Of a DNA stretch of 64,000 nucleotides, positions 36,400 through 44,238 are shown piece after piece (within the stretch, counting starts at the first letter, position 1; each line of letters begins with the position of its first letter). The translations under genes were made by a program, and so were the position numbers. Source of the DNA: Teichococcus wenyumeiae (GTDB taxonomy: Bacteria > Pseudomonadota > Alphaproteobacteria > Acetobacterales > Acetobacteraceae); assembly GCF_003696345.1 (NCBI RefSeq), contig NZ_RFLX01000013.1, positions 99,487 to 163,486 on the forward strand, written 5' to 3'. Below the pieces are notes generated by a model that did not search any database, was not told the origin of the DNA, and was given only the letters and a program-made list of their open reading frames with translations.

Positions 36400-36990
36400 A
36401 TGGACAGCATCTGGCCGCTGCTGCTTTTCGCGGCGATCTCCACCGCCACGCCGGGCAGCGCCACGGTGATGGCGGTGGCTTCCGGGGCGCGCTTCGGCTT
36501 CGTGCCATCCCTGCCGCTGGTCGCGGGGCTGGCGCTTGGCATCGGCGTCATGGCCGCGGCGGCGGCGGGCGGCCTGGGCGCGGTGCTGCTGCTGCTGCCC
36601 TCGGCGCAGGTCGCGCTGCGGCTGGCCGGCACGGCCTATCTGCTCTGGCTGGCCTGGCGCATCGCGCGCAGCGGCGCGCCGCGCCATGGCGGGGCGGCGG
36701 CGCCCGGCGGGCTGCTGCTGGGCCTGCTCTTCACCTGCCAGAACCCCAAGGCCTGGGCGGTGACCCTGGGGGCCGCGGCCTCCTTCTCCGGCCTGGCCGG
36801 GAGCCCGGCGGGGCTGGCGCTGCTGCTGGGCTGCACCTTCGCCGGCTTCGCGCTGCTGGCCCTCTCCGCCTGGTGCGCCGCCGGCGGCGTGATGGGGCGG
36901 CGGCTGCGGACGGAACGGCACTGGGCCGTGGCGAATGGCCTGCTCGGCGCCCTGCTGGCGGCATCGGTGGTGCCGATCTGGTGGTCATGA
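36400..36990 (+). CDS. LysE/RhtB-family amino-acid exporter
   Basis: A 196-aa membrane protein with about six transmembrane segments. AISTATPGSATVMAVASG near the N-terminus corresponds to the TPGP motif of LysE/RhtB exporters, and FTCQNPKAW to the conserved second-half motif. AGAGGA lies 8 bases before the ATG. It would pump an amino acid or analogue out of the cell. Divergent from the MocR regulator, a frequent pairing for substrate-induced efflux. Confidence 0.88.
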   Translation: MDSIWPLLLFAAISTATPGSATVMAVASGARFGFVPSLPLVAGLALGIGVMAAAAAGGLGAVLLLLPSAQVALRLAGTAYLLWLAWRIARSGAPRHGGAAAPGGLLLGLLFTCQNPKAWAVTLGAAASFSGLAGSPAGLALLLGCTFAGFALLALSAWCAAGGVMGRRLRTERHWAVANGLLGALLAASVVPIWWS

Positions 36991-37075
36991 GCGGAGGCTG
37001 CCCTTGCCCCGATCGCCTCCCATCGCCGTCGGGGATGGATTATAAGCAGCCCAGGCGCCGCTGAGGAGAATCGCC

Positions 37076-37546
37076 ATGGATCATCCCATCTTCCTGTCCG
37101 CCGCCGCGGCCGCGCCCCGCAGCAAGCCTTCCAATTACCCGCCGGTCTTCGCGGCGCGGATGGAGGGGCGCATCAAGCGCCAGTTGGGCGATGCCTTCGG
37201 CCTGCGCAACTTCGGTGTGAACCTGACGGAACTGCGGCCCGGCGCCTGCTCCGCGCTGCACCACGCGCATAGCCATCAGGACGAGTTCATCTTCGTGCTG
37301 GAAGGGGAGCCCCTGTTGGTCACCGGAGAGGGCGTGGAAAGCCTGCTGCGCCCGGGCGACTGCGCCGGCTTCCCGGCCGGCGGCCCGGCGCATCACCTGG
37401 AGAACCGTACAGGCAACCCCGTGCGATACCTGGAAATCGGCGACCGCACGGAAGGCGACACCGCCTCCTATCCCGCCGACGACCTGATGGCGCTGCGCGA
37501 GGATGGCGCCTGGCGCTTCTGCCACAAGGACGGGAGGCCCTGGTGA
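37076..37546 (+). CDS. Cupin-domain protein
   Basis: A 156-aa single-domain cupin. Metal-site motif 1 is HHAHSHQDEFIFVLEGE (H-x-H with a downstream E) and motif 2 is PGDCAGFPAGGPAHHLEN. The ATG follows GAGGAGA. The enzymatic role is unknown; such proteins can be isomerases, dioxygenases or sugar-binding. Its stop overlaps a 40-codon GTG ORF, which in turn overlaps the hydrolase gene at 37655, so the three lie in one transcript. Confidence 0.85.
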   Translation: MDHPIFLSAAAAAPRSKPSNYPPVFAARMEGRIKRQLGDAFGLRNFGVNLTELRPGACSALHHAHSHQDEFIFVLEGEPLLVTGEGVESLLRPGDCAGFPAGGPAHHLENRTGNPVRYLEIGDRTEGDTASYPADDLMALREDGAWRFCHKDGRPW

Positions 37547-37665
37547 AGGACCAAGCCGGGCGCATCGCCCGCTTCCACGCCCTGCATGCGGGGCCGGATA
37601 TGCTCTTCACGCCGAACCTGCCGGACCTCGATGCCGTGGCGGAGGCCTTCGTCCATGCCGGGTGA
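37543..37665 (+). CDS. Possible 40-aa ORF, perhaps a relic of an isocitrate lyase/PEP mutase-family gene
   Basis: GTG-initiated 40-codon frame overlapping the cupin stop (GTGA) and ending inside the start of the next gene. The text ARFHALHAGPDMLFTPN resembles the N-terminus of isocitrate lyase/PEP-mutase-family proteins (FxALH..P....PN.WD), after which homology stops. It may be the remnant of a deleted gene that now serves only to couple translation, or a coincidence. Low certainty. Confidence 0.35.
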   Translation: MKDQAGRIARFHALHAGPDMLFTPNLPDLDAVAEAFVHAG

Positions 37666-38557
37666 AGAGGCCGTCCTCATCGCCTGCGCCGATGGCCTGC
37701 GGCTGGGCGGCCATCTCTGGCCGGCCCAGGGGCCTTCGCGCGGCGCGGTGGTGGTGAATGCCGCCACCGGGGTGCTGGCGCGCTACTACCACCGCTACGC
37801 CCGCTTCCTGAGCGCCCATGGCTTCGATGTGCTGACCTACGATTACCGTGGCATCGGCGCGTCCCGCCCCGAGAAGCTGCGCGGCTGCGGCTACCGCTGG
37901 CACCAATGGGGCACGCTGGATTGCGATGCGGCGCTGCGCTTCATGCAGCAACGGCGGCCGGGCCTGCCGCTGCATGTGGTGGGCCACAGCATTGGTGGCT
38001 TCCTGCCCGGCTTCGCCGCCGGCGCGCCGGCCATCGACCGCATCCTCACCGTCGGCGCGCAATATGCCTATTGGCGCGACTACCGGGCCGCCGAGCGGGC
38101 CCGCCTGTTCCTGAAATGGCATGTGGCGATGCCGCTGATGACGACGCTCTGCGGCTATTTTCCCGGCCGCCGCCTCGGGTGGCTGGAGGATCTGCCGGCG
38201 GGGGTGGCGAATGAATGGAGCTTCCGCCGCGCGCGCATGGAGCTCAACCTGCCGCCGCCGCAGCGCCAGCCGGTCCTGGCCCGCTTCGCGGCCGTGACCG
38301 CGCCGGTCCTGGCGGTGATCGTCGCCGATGACGCGCTGGGCACGGCGCAGGCGATCCGCCGCGGCCTGCGCTACTACCGCAATGCGCCACGGCAGGAGGT
38401 GGTGCTGGCGCCGGCGGATCTCGGCGTGGCCCAGGTCGGCCATTTCGGCCTCTTTCACGCGCGCTTCGAGCGCAGCTTCTGGGCCGATAGCCTGGCTTGG
38501 CTTCAGCACGGCACCAATCCCTGGGCGGCGGGGGGCCAACCCGGCCGGGCAGCATGA
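37655..38557 (+). CDS. Alpha/beta hydrolase (serine aminopeptidase S33-like)
   Basis: A 300-aa alpha/beta hydrolase. The nucleophile elbow is VVGHSIGGF, with FDVLTYDYRGIGAS preceding it as in Hydrolase_4/S33 lipase-like proteins; the catalytic histidine is probably in QVGHFGLF. No signal peptide. The ATG at 37655 has GGAGG 9 bases upstream and overlaps the preceding 40-aa frame by 11 bases. Function unknown; an esterase or thioesterase is plausible. Confidence 0.82.
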   Translation: MPGEEAVLIACADGLRLGGHLWPAQGPSRGAVVVNAATGVLARYYHRYARFLSAHGFDVLTYDYRGIGASRPEKLRGCGYRWHQWGTLDCDAALRFMQQRRPGLPLHVVGHSIGGFLPGFAAGAPAIDRILTVGAQYAYWRDYRAAERARLFLKWHVAMPLMTTLCGYFPGRRLGWLEDLPAGVANEWSFRRARMELNLPPPQRQPVLARFAAVTAPVLAVIVADDALGTAQAIRRGLRYYRNAPRQEVVLAPADLGVAQVGHFGLFHARFERSFWADSLAWLQHGTNPWAAGGQPGRAA

Positions 38558-38612
38558 TCGTCCGGCCATGCCGCCGCCGTGTCGTCCTGGCCGGCCCGGC
38601 GGGATGGCCGCG

Positions 38613-39596
38613 TCAGTCCATCCGGGCGCCGCTGGCCCGCACGGCGGCCGACCACTTGCCGCGTTCCGCAGCAACAAAGCCCGCGAAGTCGCCAGGGGAT
38701 TCGAGGGGCACCACCTCCGCGCCGCGCTGGCGCAGCCGGTCGATCATCCCTTCCTCCCGCATGCCCTTCCTGAAGGCGGCATTGACCGCCGCCACCACCG
38801 GCGCGGGCGTGCCGGCCGGCGCGAAGATGCCGTCCCAGGCCGCGACCTCGAAGCCCGGCAGCACCGAGGCCACGGTGGGAAGATCCGGATGGGTTGGCAG
38901 CCGCTCCAGGCTTGTCACCGCCAGGGCCCGCACGGCGCCGCCCTGGAGCAGCGGCGCCGCGGCCGGGATCAGGTCGATCGCCATGTCCACGCGCCCGGCG
39001 GCCAAGTCGGTCATCGCCGCCGCATTGCCGCGATAGGGGATATGGACCAGCTCCACCCCCGCCGCGCCCCGGAACATCTCCGAGGCAATGTGCCCCGTGG
39101 TGCCATTACCGGCGGAGGCATAGGTGAGCTTGCCCGGCTGCGACTTCAGCAGCCTGACCAGTTCCGGCACCGTCTCCACCGGCAGGTCCTTGCGCACCAC
39201 CACCACCAGGGCGATGCGGGAAAGGGCGGCAACGGGGATGAAGTCGGCATCGGGGCGGAACGGCAGCTTCGGATAGAGCGCCTCGTTGATCGCGTGGGTG
39301 CCGTTGGTGCCGTAGAGCAGGGTGTAGCCATCGGGCACCGCGCGGGCGACGGCCTCGGCACCGATATTGCCGCCCGCGCCCACCCGGTTCTCCACCACCA
39401 GCGGCTGGCTCAGATGCGCCTGCGCCGCCTGGGCGGCAAGCCGGCCCAGCGTGTCGCCCCCGCCGCCGGCGGCGAAGGGCACGACGAGCCGGATGGGCCG
39501 TTCAGGCCAGCCCTGCGCCCGCGCGGTGCCAGAAGTGGCGGCCAGCGCCGCCCCCGCCACCAAGAGGCTCCGCCGTTTGATTGCTGCGTTCTTCAT
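38613..39596 (-). CDS. Bug/TctC-family periplasmic substrate-binding receptor
   Basis: A 327-aa receptor with a signal peptide (IKRRSLLVAGAALAATSG, cleavage at ARAQ). The mature part begins WPERPIRLVVPFAAGGGGDT and contains VVENRVGAGGNIG. Last gene of the leftward Pht-like operon, 24 bases after the NicX/M29-like gene, and one of two receptors in that operon (the other at 42034). Its ligand is probably an aromatic or heteroaromatic carboxylate. Confidence 0.92.
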   Translation of the reverse strand: MKNAAIKRRSLLVAGAALAATSGTARAQGWPERPIRLVVPFAAGGGGDTLGRLAAQAAQAHLSQPLVVENRVGAGGNIGAEAVARAVPDGYTLLYGTNGTHAINEALYPKLPFRPDADFIPVAALSRIALVVVVRKDLPVETVPELVRLLKSQPGKLTYASAGNGTTGHIASEMFRGAAGVELVHIPYRGNAAAMTDLAAGRVDMAIDLIPAAAPLLQGGAVRALAVTSLERLPTHPDLPTVASVLPGFEVAAWDGIFAPAGTPAPVVAAVNAAFRKGMREEGMIDRLRQRGAEVVPLESPGDFAGFVAAERGKWSAAVRASGARMD

Positions 39597-39620
39597 GGAC
39601 GCCCCTCCCCTCGTGGCCCG

Positions 39621-40808
39621 TCAGATCGGGTAAGCTTCGAGAAGCTCGACCGGGTCGCCATAGGTCTCGGCCAGGGCGCGGACCTTGGGGTCGCGCAGGG
39701 ACATCAGGTAGCCATCCTCGACCAGCGTGCGGTTGCCGGCCACCACGGTGCTGTCGAAGGTGACGAGGTCCATGTGGATATGCGGCTCCTCCCAGTTCGG
39801 CATCACCCGGCGCAGGTATTCCGAAGGTTGCAGCGCATTGATGCCGAAATGCAGCGCGCCGGGGGAATTCGGCCCGGCGGGATAGATGTCGAAGCGCGGC
39901 GCCTTGGGGTTGTGGCCGCAGCCCACCTCTTCCAGCGTGCCGCCGATCAGGTAGTCGCGCATCACCTGCGCTTCCCAGCTGTCGCCATGCACGGCCTTCA
40001 CCACGTCCTGCTCGAACTCGACGCCGACAGGCTCCTTGAACGGTTCGTCGAAGCCCACGGCCCATTGCGGCCAGATGGTGCCGGTGACGCCGATCTTCTC
40101 CTCCGGCTGCAGGCCAACCATGCCGGGCTCGAAGAGATTGGGGCCATGCGTCGGCAGGTAATGGACGTAGCAGCCATCCTCATCCGCCACGTTGTGGCCG
40201 CGCCAGCGATTGTGGCGGCGCAGGTGCTGCAGCATCTTCTCGCTGAAGGGCACGCGGAAGTCCGTGCCGCGCGGATCGGTGACGCGCAGGGTGAAATCGC
40301 CGGCCTCGGGAAACATGCGGCCGGTGGCGCGGATGATCTCGCCCAGCAGCTCCACCGGGAACTGCGCCTGCGGCGTGTGCAGCAGGTCCAGGTCGCGGAA
40401 GAAGGTGATCTTGACCCAACGCTGGCCCTTGTTGCGCCGCAGCCCGATGCAATAGGGGTCCAGAACCGAGGCGAACCAGGTGGAGACCACGAAGGTCGCG
40501 CGCTCCAGCAGCGGCTTGGCTTCCTCGGGCACCGTGACGTAGCGGGTGGAATCGCCTATGTAGGAGATGAAGGTGGCGCCGCGCCCACGCGCCAGCCCCT
40601 GCACCGCCTGCACCACGCGCGGGTCGATCAGCGGGTCCGTCAGCATCACCACATGGTCGCCGGGGCGGATCGCCATGACGCGGCAGAAATTGTCCACGCC
40701 CTTCATGTAGTCGGCGGTGCTCGCCGGCTTGTGCTCCACCTTGCGCGGCAGGCCGCGGCGGGTGGAGGAGGCCATGATGTCCGGAACCTGGTTGAGGAAG
40801 CCCTTCAT
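39621..40808 (-). CDS. M29-aminopeptidase-fold / NicX-like (2,5-dihydroxypyridine dioxygenase-like) protein
   Basis: A 395-aa protein resembling the leucyl aminopeptidase M29 fold shared by NicX-type 2,5-dihydroxypyridine 5,6-dioxygenases. The N-terminal half contains RPGDHVVMLTDPLIDPRVVQ. In the C-terminal half, H320 (GALHFGIN) and H345-x-D347 (PHIHMDL) correspond to metal ligands kept in both peptidases and NicX, with a glutamate pair at 293-294 (LEEVGCGHN). It sits between the dihydroxyphthalate-decarboxylase-like gene and a receptor in one operon, so a ring-opening dioxygenase role is more attractive than peptide hydrolysis. That assignment is inference. Confidence 0.6.
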   Translation of the reverse strand: MKGFLNQVPDIMASSTRRGLPRKVEHKPASTADYMKGVDNFCRVMAIRPGDHVVMLTDPLIDPRVVQAVQGLARGRGATFISYIGDSTRYVTVPEEAKPLLERATFVVSTWFASVLDPYCIGLRRNKGQRWVKITFFRDLDLLHTPQAQFPVELLGEIIRATGRMFPEAGDFTLRVTDPRGTDFRVPFSEKMLQHLRRHNRWRGHNVADEDGCYVHYLPTHGPNLFEPGMVGLQPEEKIGVTGTIWPQWAVGFDEPFKEPVGVEFEQDVVKAVHGDSWEAQVMRDYLIGGTLEEVGCGHNPKAPRFDIYPAGPNSPGALHFGINALQPSEYLRRVMPNWEEPHIHMDLVTFDSTVVAGNRTLVEDGYLMSLRDPKVRALAETYGDPVELLEAYPI

Positions 40809-40831
40809 GATCGTTTCCTTCTTTTCCGTTG

Positions 40832-41821
40832 TCAGAGCTTGAAGGCTTCCAGAGAGGCCGGGTGGAACAGTTCCTCCGGCGCCAGCTTCCGCGAGGATAG
40901 CCCCTGCTGGTGATGCGCCGTCAGGAAGGCCTCCAGCACATGCCGGTTCCCTTCCAGCCCATAGGACCAGAAGTCATGGCCCATGAGTTGCCGCGCCTGC
41001 TGCAGCCGCTCCTCGACGAAGGGCAGCGTTACCTTGGTGGCGGCGGTATTGGAGAGCTTCCGCATCGCGACCTCCTTGGCTTCCTCGAAGGCTTTCACAA
41101 GCGCGCCCGGCAGGTAGCGGTGCTGCTCCACCACATCCTTGCGTACGCCCAGGATGTGCATGATCGGGAACATGCGGTGCTTGCCGTACCACTCGGAAGC
41201 GGCGCCCACCGGGTCAGGCCAGAGCCGCCCGACCTGCGGATGCCCGCGGTCGAAGCAGGACGGCGCGCGCGGGCCCACCACGGCATCGATGGTGCCATCG
41301 GCCAGGGCGGAGGAGAGCGTGGCACCCGGCGGCAGGCTTTCCAGCCGCACATCGGGCGGCAGCTTCAGCGTGATCTTCTCCTCCCGCGACGGGTCCTCGT
41401 AGCCGCCCCGCACCCAGGTCACGTCGGAGGGATGGACGCCGTATTCCTCCAGGATCATCCGCACCCAGACATTGGCGGTGAGCTGGTATTCCGGCAGGCC
41501 GATGCGGCGGTCCTTCAGATCCTCCGGCCGCGCGATGCCGCGATCGGTGCGGATATAGACGGAGGTGTGGCGGAAGGCGCGGGAAGGGAAGACAGGGATG
41601 CCGACATAGGGGCAATCCCCGTTGGCGGTCTTGACCGTGAAGGAGGAGAGCGACAGCTCACAGATATCGAAATCGGCGTATCTGAAGGCGCGGAAGAAGA
41701 TCTCCTCCGGGTCCAGGATCGAGAAGACCGGATCGACGCCATCGATGCGGACGGTGCCATCCACCAGCGGGCGGATGCGGTCGTAATCGCCGATGGCGAG
41801 GGACAGGCGCAGAGAGGACAA
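40832..41821 (-). CDS. pht5: 4,5-dihydroxyphthalate decarboxylase family protein (Pht5-like)
   Basis: A 329-aa protein with a periplasmic-binding-protein-like fold but no signal peptide, as in Pht5. Family hallmarks: LSLAIGDYDRIRPLVDG, DFDICELSLSSFTVKTANGD, VFPSRAFRHTSVYIRTDRG and MGHDFWSYGLEGNRHVLEAF. The known reaction is decarboxylation of 4,5-dihydroxyphthalate to protocatechuate. The reading frame uses a TTG start at 41821 with AGGAG 9 bases upstream. It lies 12 bases after a 62-aa gene and 23 bases before the NicX/M29-like gene. A related dihydroxy(hetero)aryl dicarboxylate could be the true substrate. Confidence 0.82.
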   Translation of the reverse strand: MSSLRLSLAIGDYDRIRPLVDGTVRIDGVDPVFSILDPEEIFFRAFRYADFDICELSLSSFTVKTANGDCPYVGIPVFPSRAFRHTSVYIRTDRGIARPEDLKDRRIGLPEYQLTANVWVRMILEEYGVHPSDVTWVRGGYEDPSREEKITLKLPPDVRLESLPPGATLSSALADGTIDAVVGPRAPSCFDRGHPQVGRLWPDPVGAASEWYGKHRMFPIMHILGVRKDVVEQHRYLPGALVKAFEEAKEVAMRKLSNTAATKVTLPFVEERLQQARQLMGHDFWSYGLEGNRHVLEAFLTAHHQQGLSSRKLAPEELFHPASLEAFKL

Positions 41822-41833
41822 GATATGCGGCTC

Positions 41834-42022
41834 CTAGCTGTTACGCGCGGTGCTGGCGGCGGCGGCCAGGATCGCCACCACATCATTCTCCGCCGCGGCG
41901 GCGGATTGGTAGCGCGGCTGCGTCGTCACATAAGGCGCCGGCGCGTCATGCGGGCTGTAGATCTCCAGGTAGTAACGGCCGGAGCGCTCATCCCGCACGG
42001 GTTCGATGCGGATCAGGGGCAT
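41834..42022 (-). CDS. Small 62-aa protein within the Pht-like operon
   Basis: A 62-codon gene with AAGGAAG five bases before its ATG, flanked by gaps of 11 and 12 bases inside the operon. The sequence opens MPLIRIEPVRDERSGRYYLE and ends in an alanine-rich helix; no cysteines and no membrane segment. Not recognised. Tight packing between receptor and decarboxylase genes indicates a real product, perhaps an accessory subunit of one of the pathway enzymes. Confidence 0.7.
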   Translation of the reverse strand: MPLIRIEPVRDERSGRYYLEIYSPHDAPAPYVTTQPRYQSAAAAENDVVAILAAAASTARNS

Positions 42023-42033
42023 GGGGAACTTCC

Positions 42034-43017
42034 TTATTCGGGGCGGATGCCGGCGGCCCGGGCGATCTCGCCATTGCGCGCCTGCTCCCGTTCCGTCAGG
42101 CGGCTGAAATCCTCGCTGCTTTCCACGATGGGGGCGCAGCCCAGGGCCGCCAGGCGCTGCACGATCTCAGGGTCGCGCAGCGCCTGGGCCGTGGCGTCAT
42201 GCACGGCCGCCACCTTCTCCGCCGGCAGCCGGCGCGGCCCCCAGATGCCGGTCCAGCCCTCGAAGACCATCTCGGGGTAACCCAGCTCCACCATGGTCGG
42301 CACCTCCGGCAGCAGCGGCACCCGCTCCGTCGCGGTGACCGCGAAGGCCTTGAGCTGGCCGCTCTCGATCAGCGGCTGCACGGCGCCGAGCGGCGCGAAC
42401 ATGAGGCTCACCGCGCCCGAGACCAGGTCGTTCACCGCGGGGCCCGAGCCCCGGTAGGCAACGATGGTGAATTCCGTGCCCAGCTTCTGGCCCAGGGCCG
42501 CCGCGCCCAGCTGGCCGACGGAGCCGAGGGTGGAGCCGGCGAAGGTGAAGCGATTGGGCTCCCGCTTCACCGCCGCCAGCAGCGCCTTCGCATCGGGCTG
42601 CCGGATGTGGTTCGCGCCGCCAACCAGGACATAGGGAATGCGCACCGTGCGCACGATGGGGGTGAAGTCCGCCAGGGCATCGAAGGGCACGCCGCGCTGC
42701 ACGAACTTCAGGACGAGATGCACCTCGTTCGAATACAGCAGGTTCAGCCCGTCCGGCGCCGCGCGCGCGATGTCCTGCGCGCCGATCGCGCCATTGGCGC
42801 CGGAGCGGTTCTCGATCACCCAGGTCTGGCCCAGCCCTTCTGCGATGCGGTTGGACAGGAGGCGCGCGGTGACATCCGTGGTGCCGCCCGGCGCATAGGG
42901 CACGACCAGCCGTGCCACGCTCCGCCCGCCCTGGGCGCGGGCCGTGGTAGGCAGCCCCAGTGCCGCCGCGGCAGCGAGGCGGAGGGCGTCACGGCGCCCC
43001 CAGGATCCGATGGCCAT
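42034..43017 (-). CDS. Bug/TctC-family periplasmic substrate-binding receptor
   Basis: A 327-aa receptor with a signal peptide (RRDALRLAAAAALGLPTT, cleavage at ARAQ), then VARLVVPYAPGGTTDVTARL and VIENRSGANGAIG. GGGAGGAAAGCT precedes the ATG, which lies inside the 3' end of the oxidoreductase gene (29-base overlap). It belongs to the Pht-like operon and should capture the operon's aromatic carboxylate. Membrane components are not encoded nearby. Confidence 0.92.
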   Translation of the reverse strand: MAIGSWGRRDALRLAAAAALGLPTTARAQGGRSVARLVVPYAPGGTTDVTARLLSNRIAEGLGQTWVIENRSGANGAIGAQDIARAAPDGLNLLYSNEVHLVLKFVQRGVPFDALADFTPIVRTVRIPYVLVGGANHIRQPDAKALLAAVKREPNRFTFAGSTLGSVGQLGAAALGQKLGTEFTIVAYRGSGPAVNDLVSGAVSLMFAPLGAVQPLIESGQLKAFAVTATERVPLLPEVPTMVELGYPEMVFEGWTGIWGPRRLPAEKVAAVHDATAQALRDPEIVQRLAALGCAPIVESSEDFSRLTEREQARNGEIARAAGIRPE

Positions 43018-44236
43018 AGCTTTCCTCCCACTGTGTCATGGCCGTTTGTGCCGGCCCTTGGTGCTTCAGCGTCACGTCCCGCCCGCTGCGCGCGGATTCG
43101 AGCAGGGCAAGGCAGATCTCGGCCGTGGCCAGGCCCCATTCGCCGCTGTGCAGCGGCGGCACGCCATGCATCACGGCGGCGTGGAGTTCGTCGATGACCT
43201 CGGCACGCGGGATCTGGGGTGGGGGCAGCGGTTCGAAGCGGCGCTCGTCGTCGCCATAGACCAGCACGCCGCGCGCGGTGGGGCGAAGGTCGGCCTTCTC
43301 GCAGGAGGCGATGACCAGGCCGAAATGATTATAGGCCGGCGGCGGCGGCCCCTTGCGCGCCTCGGCGGCGGCGCTGCCGCGGCCATAGGCCCGCTGTTCC
43401 TTCAGCGCCGCTTCCTCCGCCGGGGAGGCAACGCGGCGCAGGGCCGCACGCGCGGTGCCATAGGCGGCGGGGTCACGGAGCGTGCCCATCTCGCCCGTCC
43501 AGTCCTGGAACTCATCGGTGTCGAAATGGCCGTGGCCGTTGTAGGTCAGCGTGGCGGAAAGGCCTTCGCCGAAATCCAGCAGCGCGTTGTAGGCGCCTTC
43601 CGTGCCGCGCGCGGGGTCCCAGACGGAGGCCGCGGCGCGGATGGCGCGGGCCGGGCGGCCGGCCAGCAGGCGCACCACTTCCACCTGATGCGGCGCCTGG
43701 GAGAAGATCGCGCCGCCGCCCCGGGTCGTATCCAGTTCCTCCGGCCGGCGAGGGCGGTAGAGATAGTCGGTGAAGTTCAGCGCCGTCACCATGCGCACCG
43801 CGCCGAAGCGGCCGGAGCGGATCATCGCCCGCGTCTGGAGGTAAGGCGCGTCAAAGGAATGGCTGTGGCCGACGATCAGGTGCACGCTGGCACGCCGCGC
43901 GGCGGCCACCATGGCGAGGCAATCCTCCACGGCCAGCGCCATGGGCTTTTCCACCAGCACATGTTTGCCGGCGCCGGCGGCGATGCGCACATGCTCGACA
44001 TGGAACTGGTGCGGCGAGGCGACATAAACCGCGTCCAGCCCGGGATGGGCGCAGAGCGCCTCCACCGTGTCATAGCTGCGGGCGTCGAAATCCGCCTCGA
44101 ACCGCGCCCGGGCCTCAGGCCGGGGATCGGCGGCGGCCACCATCCGGATGCGCGGGTCCTGTGCCAGCGTGGGCAGCATCAGCATGAACGCCCGGCCGAG
44201 GCCCGCCACGCCCAGCCGGATCGGCGCCTCCGCCAC
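42989..44236 (-). CDS. pht4: Gfo/Idh/MocA oxidoreductase, phthalate dihydrodiol dehydrogenase-like (Pht4-like)
   Basis: A 415-aa NAD(P)-dependent dehydrogenase of the Gfo/Idh/MocA type: Rossmann start LGVAGLGRAF, the conserved VEKPMAL, and a C-terminal substrate domain with GGAIFSQAPHQVEVVRLL. Size and cluster position match Pht4, the Gfo/Idh/MocA-type 4,5-dihydrodiol phthalate dehydrogenase that rearomatises the ring after dioxygenation. It starts with GTG at 44236, only 2 bases after the reductase-subunit stop, so translation is probably coupled. Assignment depends strongly on context. Confidence 0.8.
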   Translation of the reverse strand: MAEAPIRLGVAGLGRAFMLMLPTLAQDPRIRMVAAADPRPEARARFEADFDARSYDTVEALCAHPGLDAVYVASPHQFHVEHVRIAAGAGKHVLVEKPMALAVEDCLAMVAAARRASVHLIVGHSHSFDAPYLQTRAMIRSGRFGAVRMVTALNFTDYLYRPRRPEELDTTRGGGAIFSQAPHQVEVVRLLAGRPARAIRAAASVWDPARGTEGAYNALLDFGEGLSATLTYNGHGHFDTDEFQDWTGEMGTLRDPAAYGTARAALRRVASPAEEAALKEQRAYGRGSAAAEARKGPPPPAYNHFGLVIASCEKADLRPTARGVLVYGDDERRFEPLPPPQIPRAEVIDELHAAVMHGVPPLHSGEWGLATAEICLALLESARSGRDVTLKHQGPAQTAMTQWEESYGHRILGAP

Positions 44237-44238
44237 CC

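Noticed and set aside
39621..40808. Plain annotation as leucyl aminopeptidase
   Set aside because: The fold is shared, but position inside an aromatic-degradation operon and the NicX-like retained ligand set make a peptidase role doubtful; kept as M29/NicX-like.
38328..40913. Rightward frame of about 860 codons across the receptor and NicX/M29-like genes
   Set aside because: Crosses two genes on the other strand and shows no domain; typical stop-poor frame in GC-rich DNA.
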